Assembly: GCA_963966185.1 (NCBI GenBank)
Contig: CAWZYM010000409.1
Location: forward strand, 579,501 to 643,500
Source: Rhabditoides inermis
Lineage: Eukaryota; Nematoda; Chromadorea; Rhabditida; Rhabditidae
Length of the DNA: 64,000 bases
Reading direction: 5' to 3'
The notes beneath the pieces are model-generated. The model worked only from the letters and a program-made list of their open reading frames with translations, was not told the DNA's origin and did no database searches. The position numbers and the translations under genes are program-made. Shown one piece after another: positions 1 to 13,536 of this stretch (positions within the stretch are counted from its first letter, which is position 1; each line of letters starts with the position of its first letter).

Positions 1-740
1 CCGGGCACGTATCTCAAGTCCCAAAGTACCAATCCGACTCAACTCGAGACGTTTTCATCGGTCCCTCGACCGCACGCAATCGTTCTATTTTCGTTCACCT
101 AGCCTGTCACCTGTCATCTCTCACCTGAGATAAATTAGCATAAACTAAAAATTTCACTTTACGACCCCGTAACTTTCGTCTAGGTGAGAGTTGACACCTG
201 GATTTTCTTATTTAATTATCACTACCGTCTTACATTTATTCATGAATTATTTCAGATTTTTATTTAATGTTTGAATTTTATTTAATTTTTCAATTTTCGC
301 CTTTTTCAATACTCAAAAATAATCTAAAATTAATAACTCGGTTAGTTTTCAAGGTAGAGGACTCAAACTTGGTACAGGTAACAAGTAAACAAATACAAAA
401 TCATAGGTAAACAACTTAGGTAAACAAGTAAACAAAAAAGTAAACAACTCCAAATCTCATTTCAAAGGTATCTAACGTGTACTACACCAAGTACTGAGTT
501 CATATTTGTTGTTTACAAGATAAGTAAACAAGTAAACAAATTTGTAAACAACTCAGAAATGTGTTTTAAGGTTCTCTAACATGTAGTACTCGAAATACTG
601 AGTTCAAAAGTAAAGTTTACAAGTCAGATAAACACTTAAACGAAACAGAAAACAACTCAAAAACTTTAGATTTCGACGTCTGAGGTGTACTAGAGACATA
701 AGCGAAATCAGATTAGATTTTTGATGAGTTGACGCGGAGA

Positions 741-830
741 GGCGAGCGCGCCGAAGGCGCGCGAGCCTCGGAGCGCAGTGCGGCGGCGAAGCCGCCGCCA
801 CTAGCGGGCCGGAGGCGAGCGAAGCGAGCC
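741..830. repeat. GC hairpin cassette, truncated in third hairpin
   Basis: Hairpins one and two are intact. The third stops after its GCGAAGCGAGCC apex and runs straight into ATATAAAATTTGC, so its 3' arm and the CTAG end are deleted. The same deletion is present in the duplicate at 3,980-4,069. Confidence 0.85.
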
Positions 831-2683
831 ATATAAAATTTGCTATGGTCCTTGTTTGTTTGTCTGTCCGGGCACGCAGCTCAGTGACCATTGCACCATC
901 GAAGTTCATACTGTAAACTTAACATTGTTCTTGTTACCGCATGCAATCGTGTCTTTTTCATAAGCTTACCTCTACTTACCGTATGACTTTACTAAGAACT
1001 TGACATAGCCTGAAAAACTTTTCACCCATATGCTCAGTCCATGTTTCAAGATACGGGTCTCATACTCTAAACTTAAAATTGGCACACTATAATGACTTGA
1101 CACACGTCACTAGAACTCATTCCGATAACTCCTTATATGGGTTTATATAGAATTTCCAAAATTTCAGAGGAACATAACTCAAGACTGAAGAGACATTTCA
1201 CACTCAAACTACAAACTTAAGATCAACTAATCACTCTTAACAGACACACGTTAACATAGGTCCCTATCTCATTTCCTTAAATGAGTTCACTAACAACTCG
1301 GTCCACTTCTATGTAAACCTACCTTCAAACCTAATATTTTGTCATGAAACTTGCAAAGTAACATGACCCTTGCATGTTATTTACAGTTTTACAGTTTCAT
1401 TTTGAAATACCAGTTCAAAAAAGTTTTACAGCATTTTTCATTTTCTGACAGGATCAATCAGGTAAGATGCAAAACGCAAAAACCTTGAATATCTTTGTTA
1501 GTTTTGAAGTCTAAAATTTCAAACTTTTGCTGAACATAGAAGACAATTGGCCGTTCACACCATTTCAATTTCAAGTGAAACACTCGTTCCGTTTTTAAAA
1601 TATAATTATTCAAATTTTCGTCGAAATTTTATATTTTTGATTATTACTTCTTTCATATTCAATATTAATTTTTCATATTTTTATGGTAAATCAGTCTCTA
1701 TGACACCATTAACATAAACATTTATGCTCAACTCTATTACTGAAATTAAAAATCATATTTCATGTTTCACTAGATCAACTACAATCTCTTACTATATGAG
1801 AGTTGAGACCTGCATTTTGCAATTTAATTCATAACTCAAAAACTAATATTTAATGACAGAGATTCAGATTTTTAGCTTCACTGTAGAAGGATTTGACTTT
1901 TTCAAAAAACCTCGATTTTCAACTAAATGTGGCTCATTTTTGCAGTTGAGCATATGACCGCTGACAGGATCAATCAGGTAAGATGCAAAACGTAAAATAC
2001 GGTACATGTATGTTTCAACTTTTTAGAAAATTTTATTTTTAATTCTCTCATCCCTTTCACCAATGACACCTTTGATCCAGAGTACCTGTCAGGTACCCTC
2101 ACACCTGTCGTTGCTCACCTGTCACCTGAGATAAATTAGCATAAACATCAAATTTCACCTTAGAGACCCGTAACTTTCTTTCAGATGAGAGTTCACAACT
2201 GGGTTTTGTTATTTATTTATCACTACCGTGACACCTTTATTCATTAATTAATTTAGATTTCTATATAATTTTTGAAATTTAATTAATATTTAAAATTTCA
2301 CCTTTTCACTCAGAAATAATCTAAAATGTATAACTCGGTTAGTTTTCAAGGTAGTGGACTCATACTTGGTACAGGTAACAAGTAAATAAATACAAAATTT
2401 CAAGTTAACAAACTTGCGTAAACAAGTAAACAAAAAAGTAAACAATTCCAAATCTCTTTATTTTGATATCTAATTAATACTAAACCTGCAGGAGAGTTCA
2501 AAGGTACTGTTTACAAGACAGGTAAACAAGTAAACAAAAATGTAAACAATTATAAAACTTGAGATTTCGAGGTTTGATGTGTACTAAAGCCATAGTACTC
2601 CGAAACTTGAGATTTCGATGTCTGATGTGTACTAGAGCCATAGTAGAGTTCAGATTTGAAATTTTGATGATTTGACGCGGAAA
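831..2683. repeat. Family A AT-rich unit
   Basis: Non-coding AT-rich unit between two cassettes. It starts with the TATAAAATTTGCTATGGT core. The phrase CTGACAGGATCAATCA occurs at 1,445 and 1,961. The unit then has a CACCTGTCACCTGAGATAAA block, and ends in clustered GTAAACAA motifs. Short open frames inside are not convincing. Confidence 0.8.
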
Positions 2684-2786
2684 GGCGAGCGCGCCGAAGG
2701 CGCGCGAGCCTTGTAGCGCAGTGCGGCGGCGAAGCCGCCGCCACTAGCGGGCCGGAGGCGAGCGAAGCGAGCCTCCGGCCCGCTAG
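2684..2786. repeat. GC hairpin cassette
   Basis: Complete three-hairpin cassette ending in CTAG, followed by TCGCCCTGGCTGGG and the TATATAAAATTTGCTATGG core. Confidence 0.85.
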
Positions 2787-3087
2787 TCGCCCTGGCTGGG
2801 CTATATAAAATTTGCTATGGTCGTTGTCTGTCTGGACAGGAGAGTTAAGGTATAGTGTTTACAAGTCATGTAAACAAGTAAACAAAACTGTAAACAAGTC
2901 CGAAACTGTAGATTTTGATATCTAAAGTGTACTAGACTCAATGAAGAGTTTGTATCTGATGTTTACATGACAAGTAAACGAGTAAACAAAGTTGAAAACA
3001 ACTCCAAAACTAGAGATTTTGATGTCTCATGTGTACTAGACCCATAGGAGAATTCAGATTTGAAGTTTTGATGAGTTAAAGCGGAGA
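2787..3087. repeat. Short family A fragment between cassettes
   Basis: Holds only the core after the cassette plus GTAAACAAGTAAACAA clusters. The body of the unit is missing, so it looks internally deleted. Confidence 0.7.
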
Positions 3088-3190
3088 GGCGAGCGCGCCG
3101 AAGGCGCGCGAGCCTCGGAGCGCAGTGCGGCGGCGAAGCCGCCGCCACTAGCGGGCCGGAGGCGAGCGAAGCGAGCCTCCGGCCCGCTAG
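3088..3190. repeat. GC hairpin cassette
   Basis: Complete cassette. It lies 50 bases before the junction where the 3.24-kb duplication restarts at 3,240. Confidence 0.85.
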
Positions 3191-3979
3191 TCGCCCTGGC
3201 AGGGCTATATAAAATTTGCTATGGTACGTGTCTGTCGTTCCGGGCACGTATCTCAAGTCCCAAAGTACCAATCCGACTCAACTCGAGACGTTTTCATCGG
3301 TCCCTCGACCGCACGCAATCGTTCTATTTTCGTTCACCTAGCCTGTCACCTGTCATCTCTCACCTGAGATAAATTAGCATAAACTAAAAATTTCACTTTA
3401 CGACCCCGTAACTTTCGTCTAGGTGAGAGTTGACACCTGGATTTTCTTATTTAATTATCACTACCGTCTTACATTTATTCATGAATTATTTCAGATTTTT
3501 ATTTAATGTTTGAATTTTATTTAATTTTTCAATTTTCGCCTTTTTCAATACTCAAAAATAATCTAAAATTAATAACTCGGTTAGTTTTCAAGGTAGAGGA
3601 CTCAAACTTGGTACAGGTAACAAGTAAACAAATACAAAATCATAGGTAAACAACTTAGGTAAACAAGTAAACAAAAAAGTAAACAACTCCAAATCTCATT
3701 TCAAAGGTATCTAACGTGTACTACACCAAGTACTGAGTTCATATTTGTTGTTTACAAGATAAGTAAACAAGTAAACAAATTTGTAAACAACTCAGAAATG
3801 TGTTTTAAGGTTCTCTAACATGTAGTACTCGAAATACTGAGTTCAAAAGTAAAGTTTACAAGTCAGATAAACACTTAAACGAAACAGAAAACAACTCAAA
3901 AACTTTAGATTTCGACGTCTGAGGTGTACTAGAGACATAAGCGAAATCAGATTAGATTTTTGATGAGTTGACGCGGAGA

Positions 3980-4069
3980 GGCGAGCGCGCCGAAGGCGCG
4001 CGAGCCTCGGAGCGCAGTGCGGCGGCGAAGCCGCCGCCACTAGCGGGCCGGAGGCGAGCGAAGCGAGCC
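3980..4069. repeat. GC hairpin cassette, truncated (duplicate copy)
   Basis: Copy of 741-830, including its missing 3' arm. Confidence 0.85.
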
Positions 4070-5922
4070 ATATAAAATTTGCTATGGTCCTTGTTTGTTT
4101 GTCTGTCCGGGCACGCAGCTCAGTGACCATTGCACCATCGAAGTTCATACTGTAAACTTAACATTGTTCTTGTTACCGCATGCAATCGTGTCTTTTTCAT
4201 AAGCTTACCTCTACTTACCGTATGACTTTACTAAGAACTTGACATAGCCTGAAAAACTTTTCACCCATATGCTCAGTCCATGTTTCAAGATACGGGTCTC
4301 ATACTCTAAACTTAAAATTGGCACACTATAATGACTTGACACACGTCACTAGAACTCATTCCGATAACTCCTTATATGGGTTTATATAGAATTTCCAAAA
4401 TTTCAGAGGAACATAACTCAAGACTGAAGAGACATTTCACACTCAAACTACAAACTTAAGATCAACTAATCACTCTTAACAGACACACGTTAACATAGGT
4501 CCCTATCTCATTTCCTTAAATGAGTTCACTAACAACTCGGTCCACTTCTATGTAAACCTACCTTCAAACCTAATATTTTGTCATGAAACTTGCAAAGTAA
4601 CATGACCCTTGCATGTTATTTACAGTTTTACAGTTTCATTTTGAAATACCAGTTCAAAAAAGTTTTACAGCATTTTTCATTTTCTGACAGGATCAATCAG
4701 GTAAGATGCAAAACGCAAAAACCTTGAATATCTTTGTTAGTTTTGAAGTCTAAAATTTCAAACTTTTGCTGAACATAGAAGACAATTGGCCGTTCACACC
4801 ATTTCAATTTCAAGTGAAACACTCGTTCCGTTTTTAAAATATAATTATTCAAATTTTCGTCGAAATTTTATATTTTTGATTATTACTTCTTTCATATTCA
4901 ATATTAATTTTTCATATTTTTATGGTAAATCAGTCTCTATGACACCATTAACATAAACATTTATGCTCAACTCTATTACTGAAATTAAAAATCATATTTC
5001 ATGTTTCACTAGATCAACTACAATCTCTTACTATATGAGAGTTGAGACCTGCATTTTGCAATTTAATTCATAACTCAAAAACTAATATTTAATGACAGAG
5101 ATTCAGATTTTTAGCTTCACTGTAGAAGGATTTGACTTTTTCAAAAAACCTCGATTTTCAACTAAATGTGGCTCATTTTTGCAGTTGAGCATATGACCGC
5201 TGACAGGATCAATCAGGTAAGATGCAAAACGTAAAATACGGTACATGTATGTTTCAACTTTTTAGAAAATTTTATTTTTAATTCTCTCATCCCTTTCACC
5301 AATGACACCTTTGATCCAGAGTACCTGTCAGGTACCCTCACACCTGTCGTTGCTCACCTGTCACCTGAGATAAATTAGCATAAACATCAAATTTCACCTT
5401 AGAGACCCGTAACTTTCTTTCAGATGAGAGTTCACAACTGGGTTTTGTTATTTATTTATCACTACCGTGACACCTTTATTCATTAATTAATTTAGATTTC
5501 TATATAATTTTTGAAATTTAATTAATATTTAAAATTTCACCTTTTCACTCAGAAATAATCTAAAATGTATAACTCGGTTAGTTTTCAAGGTAGTGGACTC
5601 ATACTTGGTACAGGTAACAAGTAAATAAATACAAAATTTCAAGTTAACAAACTTGCGTAAACAAGTAAACAAAAAAGTAAACAATTCCAAATCTCTTTAT
5701 TTTGATATCTAATTAATACTAAACCTGCAGGAGAGTTCAAAGGTACTGTTTACAAGACAGGTAAACAAGTAAACAAAAATGTAAACAATTATAAAACTTG
5801 AGATTTCGAGGTTTGATGTGTACTAAAGCCATAGTACTCCGAAACTTGAGATTTCGATGTCTGATGTGTACTAGAGCCATAGTAGAGTTCAGATTTGAAA
5901 TTTTGATGATTTGACGCGGAAA
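4070..5922. repeat. Family A AT-rich unit (duplicate copy)
   Basis: Copy of 831-2,683 at offset 3,239. No gene seen. Confidence 0.8.
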
Positions 5923-6025
5923 GGCGAGCGCGCCGAAGGCGCGCGAGCCTTGTAGCGCAGTGCGGCGGCGAAGCCGCCGCCACTAGCGGGCCGGAGGCGA
6001 GCGAAGCGAGCCTCCGGCCCGCTAG
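5923..6025. repeat. GC hairpin cassette
   Basis: Copy of 2,684-2,786 upstream and through CTAG. The downstream module is different: TCTCTCCCCCCTTAAAATTTCC instead of CTGGCTGGGCTATATAAAATTT. Confidence 0.85.
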
Positions 6026-6856
6026 TCGCCTCTCTCCCCCCTTAAAATTTCCTATGGTGTCCGTCTGATGTCCAGACTCATAACTCATTACTCTTTTCAC
6101 GAATCAGGATACAACTTCGGAGTTAAGGTTCAGTACTACATGAGACGCGATGGCTACTCTGACATCTCATTTGCATAACTCCTTATATGGGTTCACTAAC
6201 AACTCTGGACTTAGAATCTGGAATTTGTGATACTTCTATATAAACTCTGTCAGTTTTCGACCTAAAGACTTGATACTTGGTACAAGTAACAAGTAAACAA
6301 GTTACAAAAATTTGGTAAACAACAACAGTAAACAAGTAAACAAATAAGTAAACAACTCCAAATCTCATTTAAAAGGTATCTAACGTGTACTAGACCAAGT
6401 ACTGAAATCATATTTGTTTTTTACAAGTGAAGTAAACAAGTAAACAAGTTTGTAAACAACTCAGAAATGTGTTTGAAAGGTCTCTAACATGTAGTACACA
6501 AAACACTAAGTTCGATTTTGTTGTTGATTTGAGATGTAAACAAGTAAACAAATAAGTAAACAACTCCAAATCTCATTTTAAAGGTGTTTAGAGTGTACTA
6601 GACCAAGTACTGAGTTTATACTTGTTGTTTACAAGTGAAGTAAACAAGTAAACAAGTTTGTAAACAACTCAGAAATGTGTTTGAAAGGTCTCTAACATAT
6701 AGTACACAAAGTACTCAGTTCGATTGTATTGTTTATATGACATGTAAACAAGTAAACAAAAAGTAAACAAGTACAAAAACTAGACCAAGTACTGAGTTCA
6801 GAGTTGTTGTTTGAAGTTATGTTAGGAGTACATATTTAGAGGTTATACAGCGGAAA
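6026..6856. repeat. GTAAACAA-rich tandem array
   Basis: After a CTATGGTGTCC core, the stretch is mostly repeated blocks with GTAAACAAGTAAACAA, GTACTAGACCAAGTACTGAG and TTGTTTACAAGTGAAG. GTAAACA and its complement TGTTTAC match the forkhead/FOXO consensus. No gene seen. Confidence 0.75.
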
Positions 6857-6954
6857 GGCGAGCGCGCCGAAGGCGCGCGAGCCTTGGAGCAAACGCGGCG
6901 CGAAGCGCCGCCACTAGCGGCCGGAGGCGAGCGAAGCGAGCCTCCGGCCGCTAG
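6857..6954. repeat. GC hairpin cassette, type II
   Basis: Variant whose second hairpin is GGCGC-GAA-GCGCC and whose third stem is CTAGCGGCCGGAGGC, one base shorter than type I. It is followed by the TATATAAAATTTGCTATGGT module. Confidence 0.85.
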
Positions 6955-8780
6955 TCGCCCTGGCAGGGCTATATAAAATTTGCTATGGTCGTTGTTTGTT
7001 TGTTTGTCCCAGCATGTAGCTCAGACACTATTACACCTACACAGCTCATACTCTAAACTTAACACTCTCATGGTGACCGCATGCAATCGTTTCATTTTCA
7101 CAATCATTGCTCTACTTACCGTATGACTTTACTAACAACTTGACATAGCCTGAAAAACTTTTCACTCATATGCTCAAGCCATGTTTCAAGATGTGAATCT
7201 CATACTGTAAACTTAGACTCAGCACACTATATTGACTTGACACACGTCACTAGGACTCATTCCGATAACTCCTTATATGGGTTTATATAGAATTTCCAAA
7301 ATTTCAGAAGGACATAACTCAAGACTGAAGACACTTTTCACACTCAAACTACAAACTTAATTTCAACTAATCACTTTTAACAGACACACATTAACATAGG
7401 TTCCTATATCATTTCCTTAAATGGGTTCACTAACAACTCGGTCCACTTCAATGTAAACATACCTTCAAACTTCATATTTTTTCATGAAACTTGCACAATA
7501 ACATGAAACATGCGTGTTATTTACAGTTTTACAGTTTCATTTCGAAAAACCAGTTCAAAAAAGTTTTACAGCAATTTTTATTTTCTGACAGGATCAATCA
7601 CGTAAGATGCAAAACGCAAAAACCTTGAATATATTTGTTTGTTTTGAAGACTAAAATTTCAAACTTTAGCTGATGATAGAAGACACTTGGCCGTTCACAC
7701 CATTTCAATTTCAAATGAAATACTCATTTCGTTTTCAAAGTATGAATATTCAAATTTTCGTAGAAATTTTACATTTTTGATCATAACTTCTTTCGTTTTC
7801 ATAATTAATTAATTAAATTTTTATTGTAAATCACTCTCTATGACACAATCAACACAAGCACGTATGCTCAACTCTATCACTGAAAATAAAAATCATATTT
7901 CATGATTCACTAGATCAACTACAATCCCTTACTATCTAAGAGTTGTGACCTGGATTTTGCACAGTAATTCATAACTCAAAAACTAATATTTACTGACAAA
8001 GATTCAGATTTTTCGCTTCACTGTAGAAGGATTTCACTTTTTCAAAAAAAACCTTGATTTTCAACTAAATGTGGCTCATTTTTGCAGTTGAGCATATTGA
8101 CCGCTGACAGGATCAATCAGGCAAGATGCAAAACGTAAAATACAGTACATCTAAATTTCAACTTCTTCGAAAAAATGATTTTAAATTTTCTCATCTCTTT
8201 CATCAATGACACTTTACTTCTTGAGTACCTGCCAGCTACCATCTCACCTGTCGCCTCTCACATGTCACCTGAGATAAATTAGCATAAACTTTAAATTTCA
8301 CTTTACGACCCTGCAACTTTCGTCTACATGAGAGTTGACACCTGGATTTTCCTATTTAATTATTAATACCGTAATACCTTCATTCATGAATTATTTCACA
8401 TTTAAAAAAAAAGTTTCCATTTTAATTTTTTTTTCAATTTTCGTCTGTTTGAAACTGAAAATTGTACTAAAATTTATATCTCGGTTGGTTTTCAAGGTAG
8501 AACGTCCATACTTGGTACAAGTAACAAGAAAACAAGTTCAGTTTTTTTGGTAAACAACAACAGTGAACAAGTAAACAAATAAGTAAACAACTCCAAATCT
8601 TCTGATTTTGATGTCTAATCGATACTAAATCAATCGGACATTTACAAAGTAGAGTTTACCAGTTAGGTAAACGAATAAACAAAGTAGTAAACAACTCCAA
8701 TACTTGAAATTCCGATGTCTGATGTGTACTAGACCCATAGAAGAGTTCAGATTTGATTTTTTGATGAGTTGACGCGGAGA
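6955..8780. repeat. Family A AT-rich unit
   Basis: Full unit diverged from the first copy, with both CTGACAGGATCAATCA phrases, the CACCTGAGATAAATTAG block and terminal GTAAACAA motifs. No gene seen. Confidence 0.75.
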
Positions 8781-8883
8781 GGCGAGCGCGCCGAAGGCGC
8801 GCAAGCCTCGGAGCGCAGTGCGGCGGCGAAGCCGCCGCCACTAGCGGGCCGGAGGCGAGCGAAGCGAGCCTCCGGCCCGCTAG
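8781..8883. repeat. GC hairpin cassette, reference copy
   Basis: Hairpin 1 (8,781-8,807) has a GCGCGCC stem, a GAA loop and the GGCGCGC partner. Hairpin 2 (8,817-8,842) has GGCGGC-GAA-GCCGCC inside AGTG/CACT. Hairpin 3 (8,841-8,883) is a perfect 16-bp stem, CTAGCGGGCCGGAGGC, then GA, GC, loop GAA, GC, GA and the complementary arm ending CTAG. Hairpins 2 and 3 contain d(GCGAAGC), known as an unusually stable DNA mini-hairpin. GA opposite GA in hairpin 3 could form tandem sheared pairs. The function is unknown; a transposon end or recombination joint is inferred. Confidence 0.9.
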
Positions 8884-10812
8884 TCGCCCTGGCTGGGCTA
8901 TATAAAATTTGCTATGGTCGTTGTCTGTCTGGATGTCCGGGCACATAACTCAAGTCACACTGCACATTCACGGCTCATACTCTAAACTTAACTCTCTTCT
9001 TGTGACCGCATGCAATCGTTTCATTTTCACGCTCACACCTCTACTTACCGTATGACTTTACTAAGAACTTGACATAGCCTGAAAAACTTTTCACCCATAT
9101 GCTCAGTCCATGTTTCAAGATACGGGTCTCATACTCTTAACTTAAAATTGGCACACTATATTGACTTGACACACGTCACTAGAACTCATTCCGATAACTC
9201 CTTATATGGGTTTATATAGAATTTCCAAAATTTCAGAGGAACATAACTCAAGACTGAAGAGACATTTCACACTCAAACTACAAACTTAAGATCAACTAAT
9301 CACTCTTAACAGACACACGTTAACATAGGGTTCCTATCTCATTTCCTTAAATGAGTTCACTAACAACTCGGTCCACTTCTATGTAAACCTACCTTCAAAC
9401 CTAATATTTTGTCATGAAACTTGCAAAGTAACATGACCCATGCATGTTATTTACAGTTTTACAGTTTCATTTCAAAAAACCAGTTCAAAAAAGTTTTACA
9501 GCATTTTTCATTTTCTGACAGGATCAATCACGTAAGATGCAAAACGCAAAAACCTTGAATATCTTTGTTTGTTTTGAAGACTAAAATTTCAAACTTTAGC
9601 TGATGATAGAAGACACTTGGCCGTTCACACCATTTCAATTTCAAATAAAATACTTATTCCGTTTTCAAAATATAAATATTCAAACTTTCGTAGAAATTTT
9701 ACATTTTTGATCATAACTTCTTTCGTTTTTGATATTAATTTTTCAAATTTTTATGGTAAATTACTCTCTATAACACAATCAACACAAACACGTGTGCTTA
9801 ACTCTATTACTGAAAATAAAAATCATATTTCATGATTCACTAGATCAACTACAATCCCTTTCTATCTAAGAGTTGAGACCTGGATTTTGCACAGTAATTC
9901 ATAACTCAAAAACTAATATTTACTGACAAAATTTCAGATTTTTCGCTTCACTGTAGAAGGATTTCACTTTTTCAAAAAACCTTCATTTTCAACTAAATGT
10001 GGCTCATTTTTGCAGTTGAGCATATTGACCGCTGACAGGATCAATCAGGCAAGATGCAAAACGTAAAATACAGTAGATCTAAGTTTCAACTTCTTAGAAA
10101 AACTATTTTTAATTCTCTCATTCCTTTCACCAATGACACCTTAGGTCCTGAGTACCTGCCAGGTACCGTCTCACCTGTGGCCTCTCACCTGTCACCTGAG
10201 ATAAATTAGCATAAACTTCAAATATCACTTTACGACCCTGTAACTTTTGTCTAGATGAGAGTTGACACCTGGATTTTTCTATTTAATTATCACTACCGTA
10301 AAACCTTTATTCATGAATTATTTCAGATTTGTAATTAATGTTTGAATATTAATTAATTTTTCAATTTCCGCCTTTTTAATACTCAGAAATGTTATAATAT
10401 TTATAATTTGGTTATTTTTTGAGGTAGAAGGTTCATACTTGGTACAGGTAACAAGTAAATAATTACAATTTTTTTAGGTAAACAACTCAGGTCAACAAGT
10501 AAACAAAAAAGTAAACAACTCCAAATCTCCTGATTTTGATATCTAATCGATACTAAACCTTCAGGAGAGTTAAGGTATAGTGTTTACAAGTTATGTAAAC
10601 AAGTAAACAAAACTGTAAACAAGTCCGAAACTGTAGATTTTGATATCTAAAGTGTATTAGACTCAATGAAGAGTTTGTATCTGATGTTTACATGACAAGT
10701 AAACAAGTAAACAAAGTTGTAAACAACTCCAAAACCAGAGATTTTGATGTCTCATGTGTACTAGACCCATAGGAGAATTCAGATTTGAAGTTTTGATGAG
10801 TTAACGCGAAGA
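8884..10812. repeat. Family A AT-rich unit
   Basis: Unit of about 1.93 kb with the usual order of landmarks. A 72-codon open frame at 9,617-9,835 recurs in other copies but diverges like the rest of the repeat, so it is not called as a gene. Confidence 0.75.
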
Positions 10813-10915
10813 GGCGAGCGCGCCGAAGGCGCGCGAGCCTCGGAGCGCAGTGCGGCGGCGAAGCCGCCGCCACTAGCGGGCCGGAGGCGAGCGAAGCGAG
10901 CCTCCGGCCCGCTAG
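10813..10915. repeat. GC hairpin cassette
   Basis: Complete type I cassette followed by CTGGCAGGGCTATATAAAAT. Confidence 0.85.
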
Positions 10916-13433
10916 TCGCCCTGGCAGGGCTATATAAAATTTGCTATGGTCCTTGTTTGTCTGTTGGTCACACCATATAGCTCAGTGACTATTACACCTA
11001 CACAGCTCATACTCTAAACTTAACATTCTTATGTTGACCGCATGCAATCGTTTCATTTTCACACACACACCTCTACTTACCGTATGACTTTACTAACAAC
11101 TTGACATAGCCTGAAAAACTTTTCACCCATATGCTCAATCCATGTTTCAAGATGTGATTTTCATACTGTAAACTTAGACTTAGCACGCTATATTGACTTG
11201 ACACACGTCACTAGGACTCATTCCGATAATTCCTTATATGGGTTTATATAGAATTTTCAAAATTTCAGAAGGACATAACTCAGGACTGAAGAAACATTTC
11301 ACACTCAAACTACAAACCTTATATCAACTAATCACTCCTAACAGACACACATTAGCATAGGTTCCTAAATCATTTCCTTAAAAGGGTTCACTAACAACTC
11401 GGTCCACTTCTATGTAAACCTACCTTCAAACTTCATATTTTGTCATGAAACTTGCACAGTAACAAGAAACATGCATGTTATTCACAGTTTCACAGTTTCA
11501 TTTTCAAATACCAGTTCAAAAAAGTTTTACACCATTTTTCATTTTCTGACAGGATCAATCACGTAAGATGCAAAACGCAAAAACCTTGAATATCTCTGTT
11601 AGTTTTGAAGACTAAAAATTCAAACTTCAGCTGATGATAGAAGACACTTGGCCGTTCACACCATTTCAATTTCAAATAAAAAACTTATTCCGTTTTCAAA
11701 ATATAAATATTAAAATTTTCGTCATACTCTAAACTTAACATTCTTATGTTGACCGCATGCAATCGTTTCATTTTCACACACACACCTCTACTTACCGTAT
11801 GACTTTACTAACAACTTGACATAGCCTGAAAAACTTTTCACCCATATGCTCAGTCCATGTTTCAAGATGTGACTTTCATACTGTAAACTTAGACTTAGCA
11901 CGCTATATTGACTTGACACACGTCACTAGGACTCATTCCGATAATTCCTTATATGGGTTTATATAGAATTTTCAAAATTTCAGAAGGACATAACTCAGGA
12001 CTGAAGAAACATTTCACACTCAAACTACAAACCTTATATCAACTAATCACTCCTAACAGACACACATTAGCATAGGTTCCTAAATCATTTCCTTAAAAGG
12101 GTTCACTAACAACTCGGTCCACTTCTATGTAAACCTACCTTCAAACTTCATATTTTGTCATGAAACTTGCACAGTAACAAGAAACATGCATGTTATTCAC
12201 AGTTTCACAGTTTCATTTTCAAATACCAGTTCAAAAAAGTTTTACACCATTTTTCATTTTCTGACAGGATCAATCACGTAAGATGCAAAACGCAAAAACC
12301 TTGAATATCTCTGTTAGTTTTGAAGACTAAAAATTCAAACTTCAGCTGATGATAGAAGACACTTGGCCGTTCACACCATTTCAATTTCAAATAAAAAACT
12401 TATTCCGTTTTCAAAATATAAATATTAAAATTTTCGTGAAAATTTTACATTTTTGATCATAACTTCTTTCGTTTTCAATATTAATTTTTCAAATTTATAT
12501 GGTAAATTACTTTCTATGACACAATCAACACAAACACGTATGCTCAACCTTAATACTGAAAATAAAAATCATATTTCATGATTCACTAGATCAACTACAA
12601 TCCCTTACTATATAAAAGTTGAGACCTGGATTTTGCACAGTAATTCATAACTCAAAAACTAATATTTACTGACAAATTTTCAGATTTTTCGCTTCACTGT
12701 AGAAGGATTTCACTTTTTCAAAAAACCTTGATTTTCAACAAAATGTGGCTCATTTTTTCAGTTGAGCATATTGACCGCTGACAGGATCAATCAGGCAAGA
12801 TGCAAAACGTAAAATACAGTAGATCTAAGTTTCAACTTCTTAGAAAAACTATTTTTTATTCTCTCATTCCTTTCACCAATGACACCTTAGGTCCTGAGTA
12901 CCTGCCAGGTACCGTCTCACCTGTCGCCTCTCATCTGTCACCTGGAATAAATTAGCATAAACTTCAAATTTCACTTTACGACCCTGTAACTTTCGTCTAG
13001 ATGAGAGTTGACACCTGGATTTTTCTATTTAATTATCACTACCGTATTCCCTTTATTCATGAATTAATTCACATTTTTTTAAAAACGTTTCAATTTTATT
13101 TTTTTCCTATTTTCGTCTGTTTGAAACTGAAAATTGTACTAAAATTTATATCTCGGTTGGTTTTCAAGGTAGAACGTCCATACTTGGTACAAGTAACAAG
13201 AAAAGCAAGTTCAACTTTTTTCGTAAACAACAACAGTAAACAACTCCAAATCTTGTGATTTTGATGTCTAATCGATACTAAATCAATCGGACATTTACAA
13301 AGTAGTGTTTACCAGTTAGGTAAACAAATAAACGAAGTAGTAAACAACTCCAATACTTGAAATTCCGATGTCTGATGTGTACTAGACCCATAGGAGAGTT
13401 CAGATTTGATTTTTTGAGGAGTTGACGCGGAGA
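10916..13433. repeat. Family A unit enlarged by internal duplication
   Basis: Longer than its neighbours because 11,007-11,721 is duplicated in tandem as 11,722-12,436. Otherwise a normal unit; no gene seen. Confidence 0.8.
11007..12436. repeat. 715-bp direct tandem duplication (two copies)
   Basis: The copies 11,007-11,721 and 11,722-12,436 match at offset 715. They are nearly identical; one difference seen is GATGTGATTTTCAT versus GATGTGACTTTCAT. The junction is at TTTTCGTCATACTC. Confidence 0.9.
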
Positions 13434-13536
13434 GGCGAGCGCGCCGAAGGCGCGCGAGCCTCGGAACGCAGTGCGGCGGCGAAGCCGCCGCCACTAGCGG
13501 GCCGGAGGCGAGCGAAGCGAGCCTCCGGCCCGCTAG
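13434..13536. repeat. GC hairpin cassette
   Basis: Complete type I cassette, with one base change (GGAACGCAG) between hairpins 1 and 2. It is followed by CCCCGGCTGGGGCTATATAAA. Confidence 0.85.

Larger units (their letters stand above)
1..2790. repeat. 3.24-kb tandem duplication, copy 1
   Basis: Sequence from base 1 recurs from 3,240 at a constant offset of 3,239 bases. I see no difference in the stretches I compared, so the event is recent. The copy holds one full family A unit and two hairpin cassettes (741-830 and 2,684-2,786). Its left edge is the window edge, so the true start is unknown. No gene is present. Confidence 0.9.
3240..6029. repeat. 3.24-kb tandem duplication, copy 2
   Basis: Matches 1-2,790 at offset 3,239. 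Similarity stops just after the third hairpin of the cassette, after GCTAGTCGCC. Copy 1 then reads CTGGCTGGGC while copy 2 reads TCTCTCCCCC. The duplication edge therefore coincides with the hairpin joint described for the cassettes. Confidence 0.9.
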
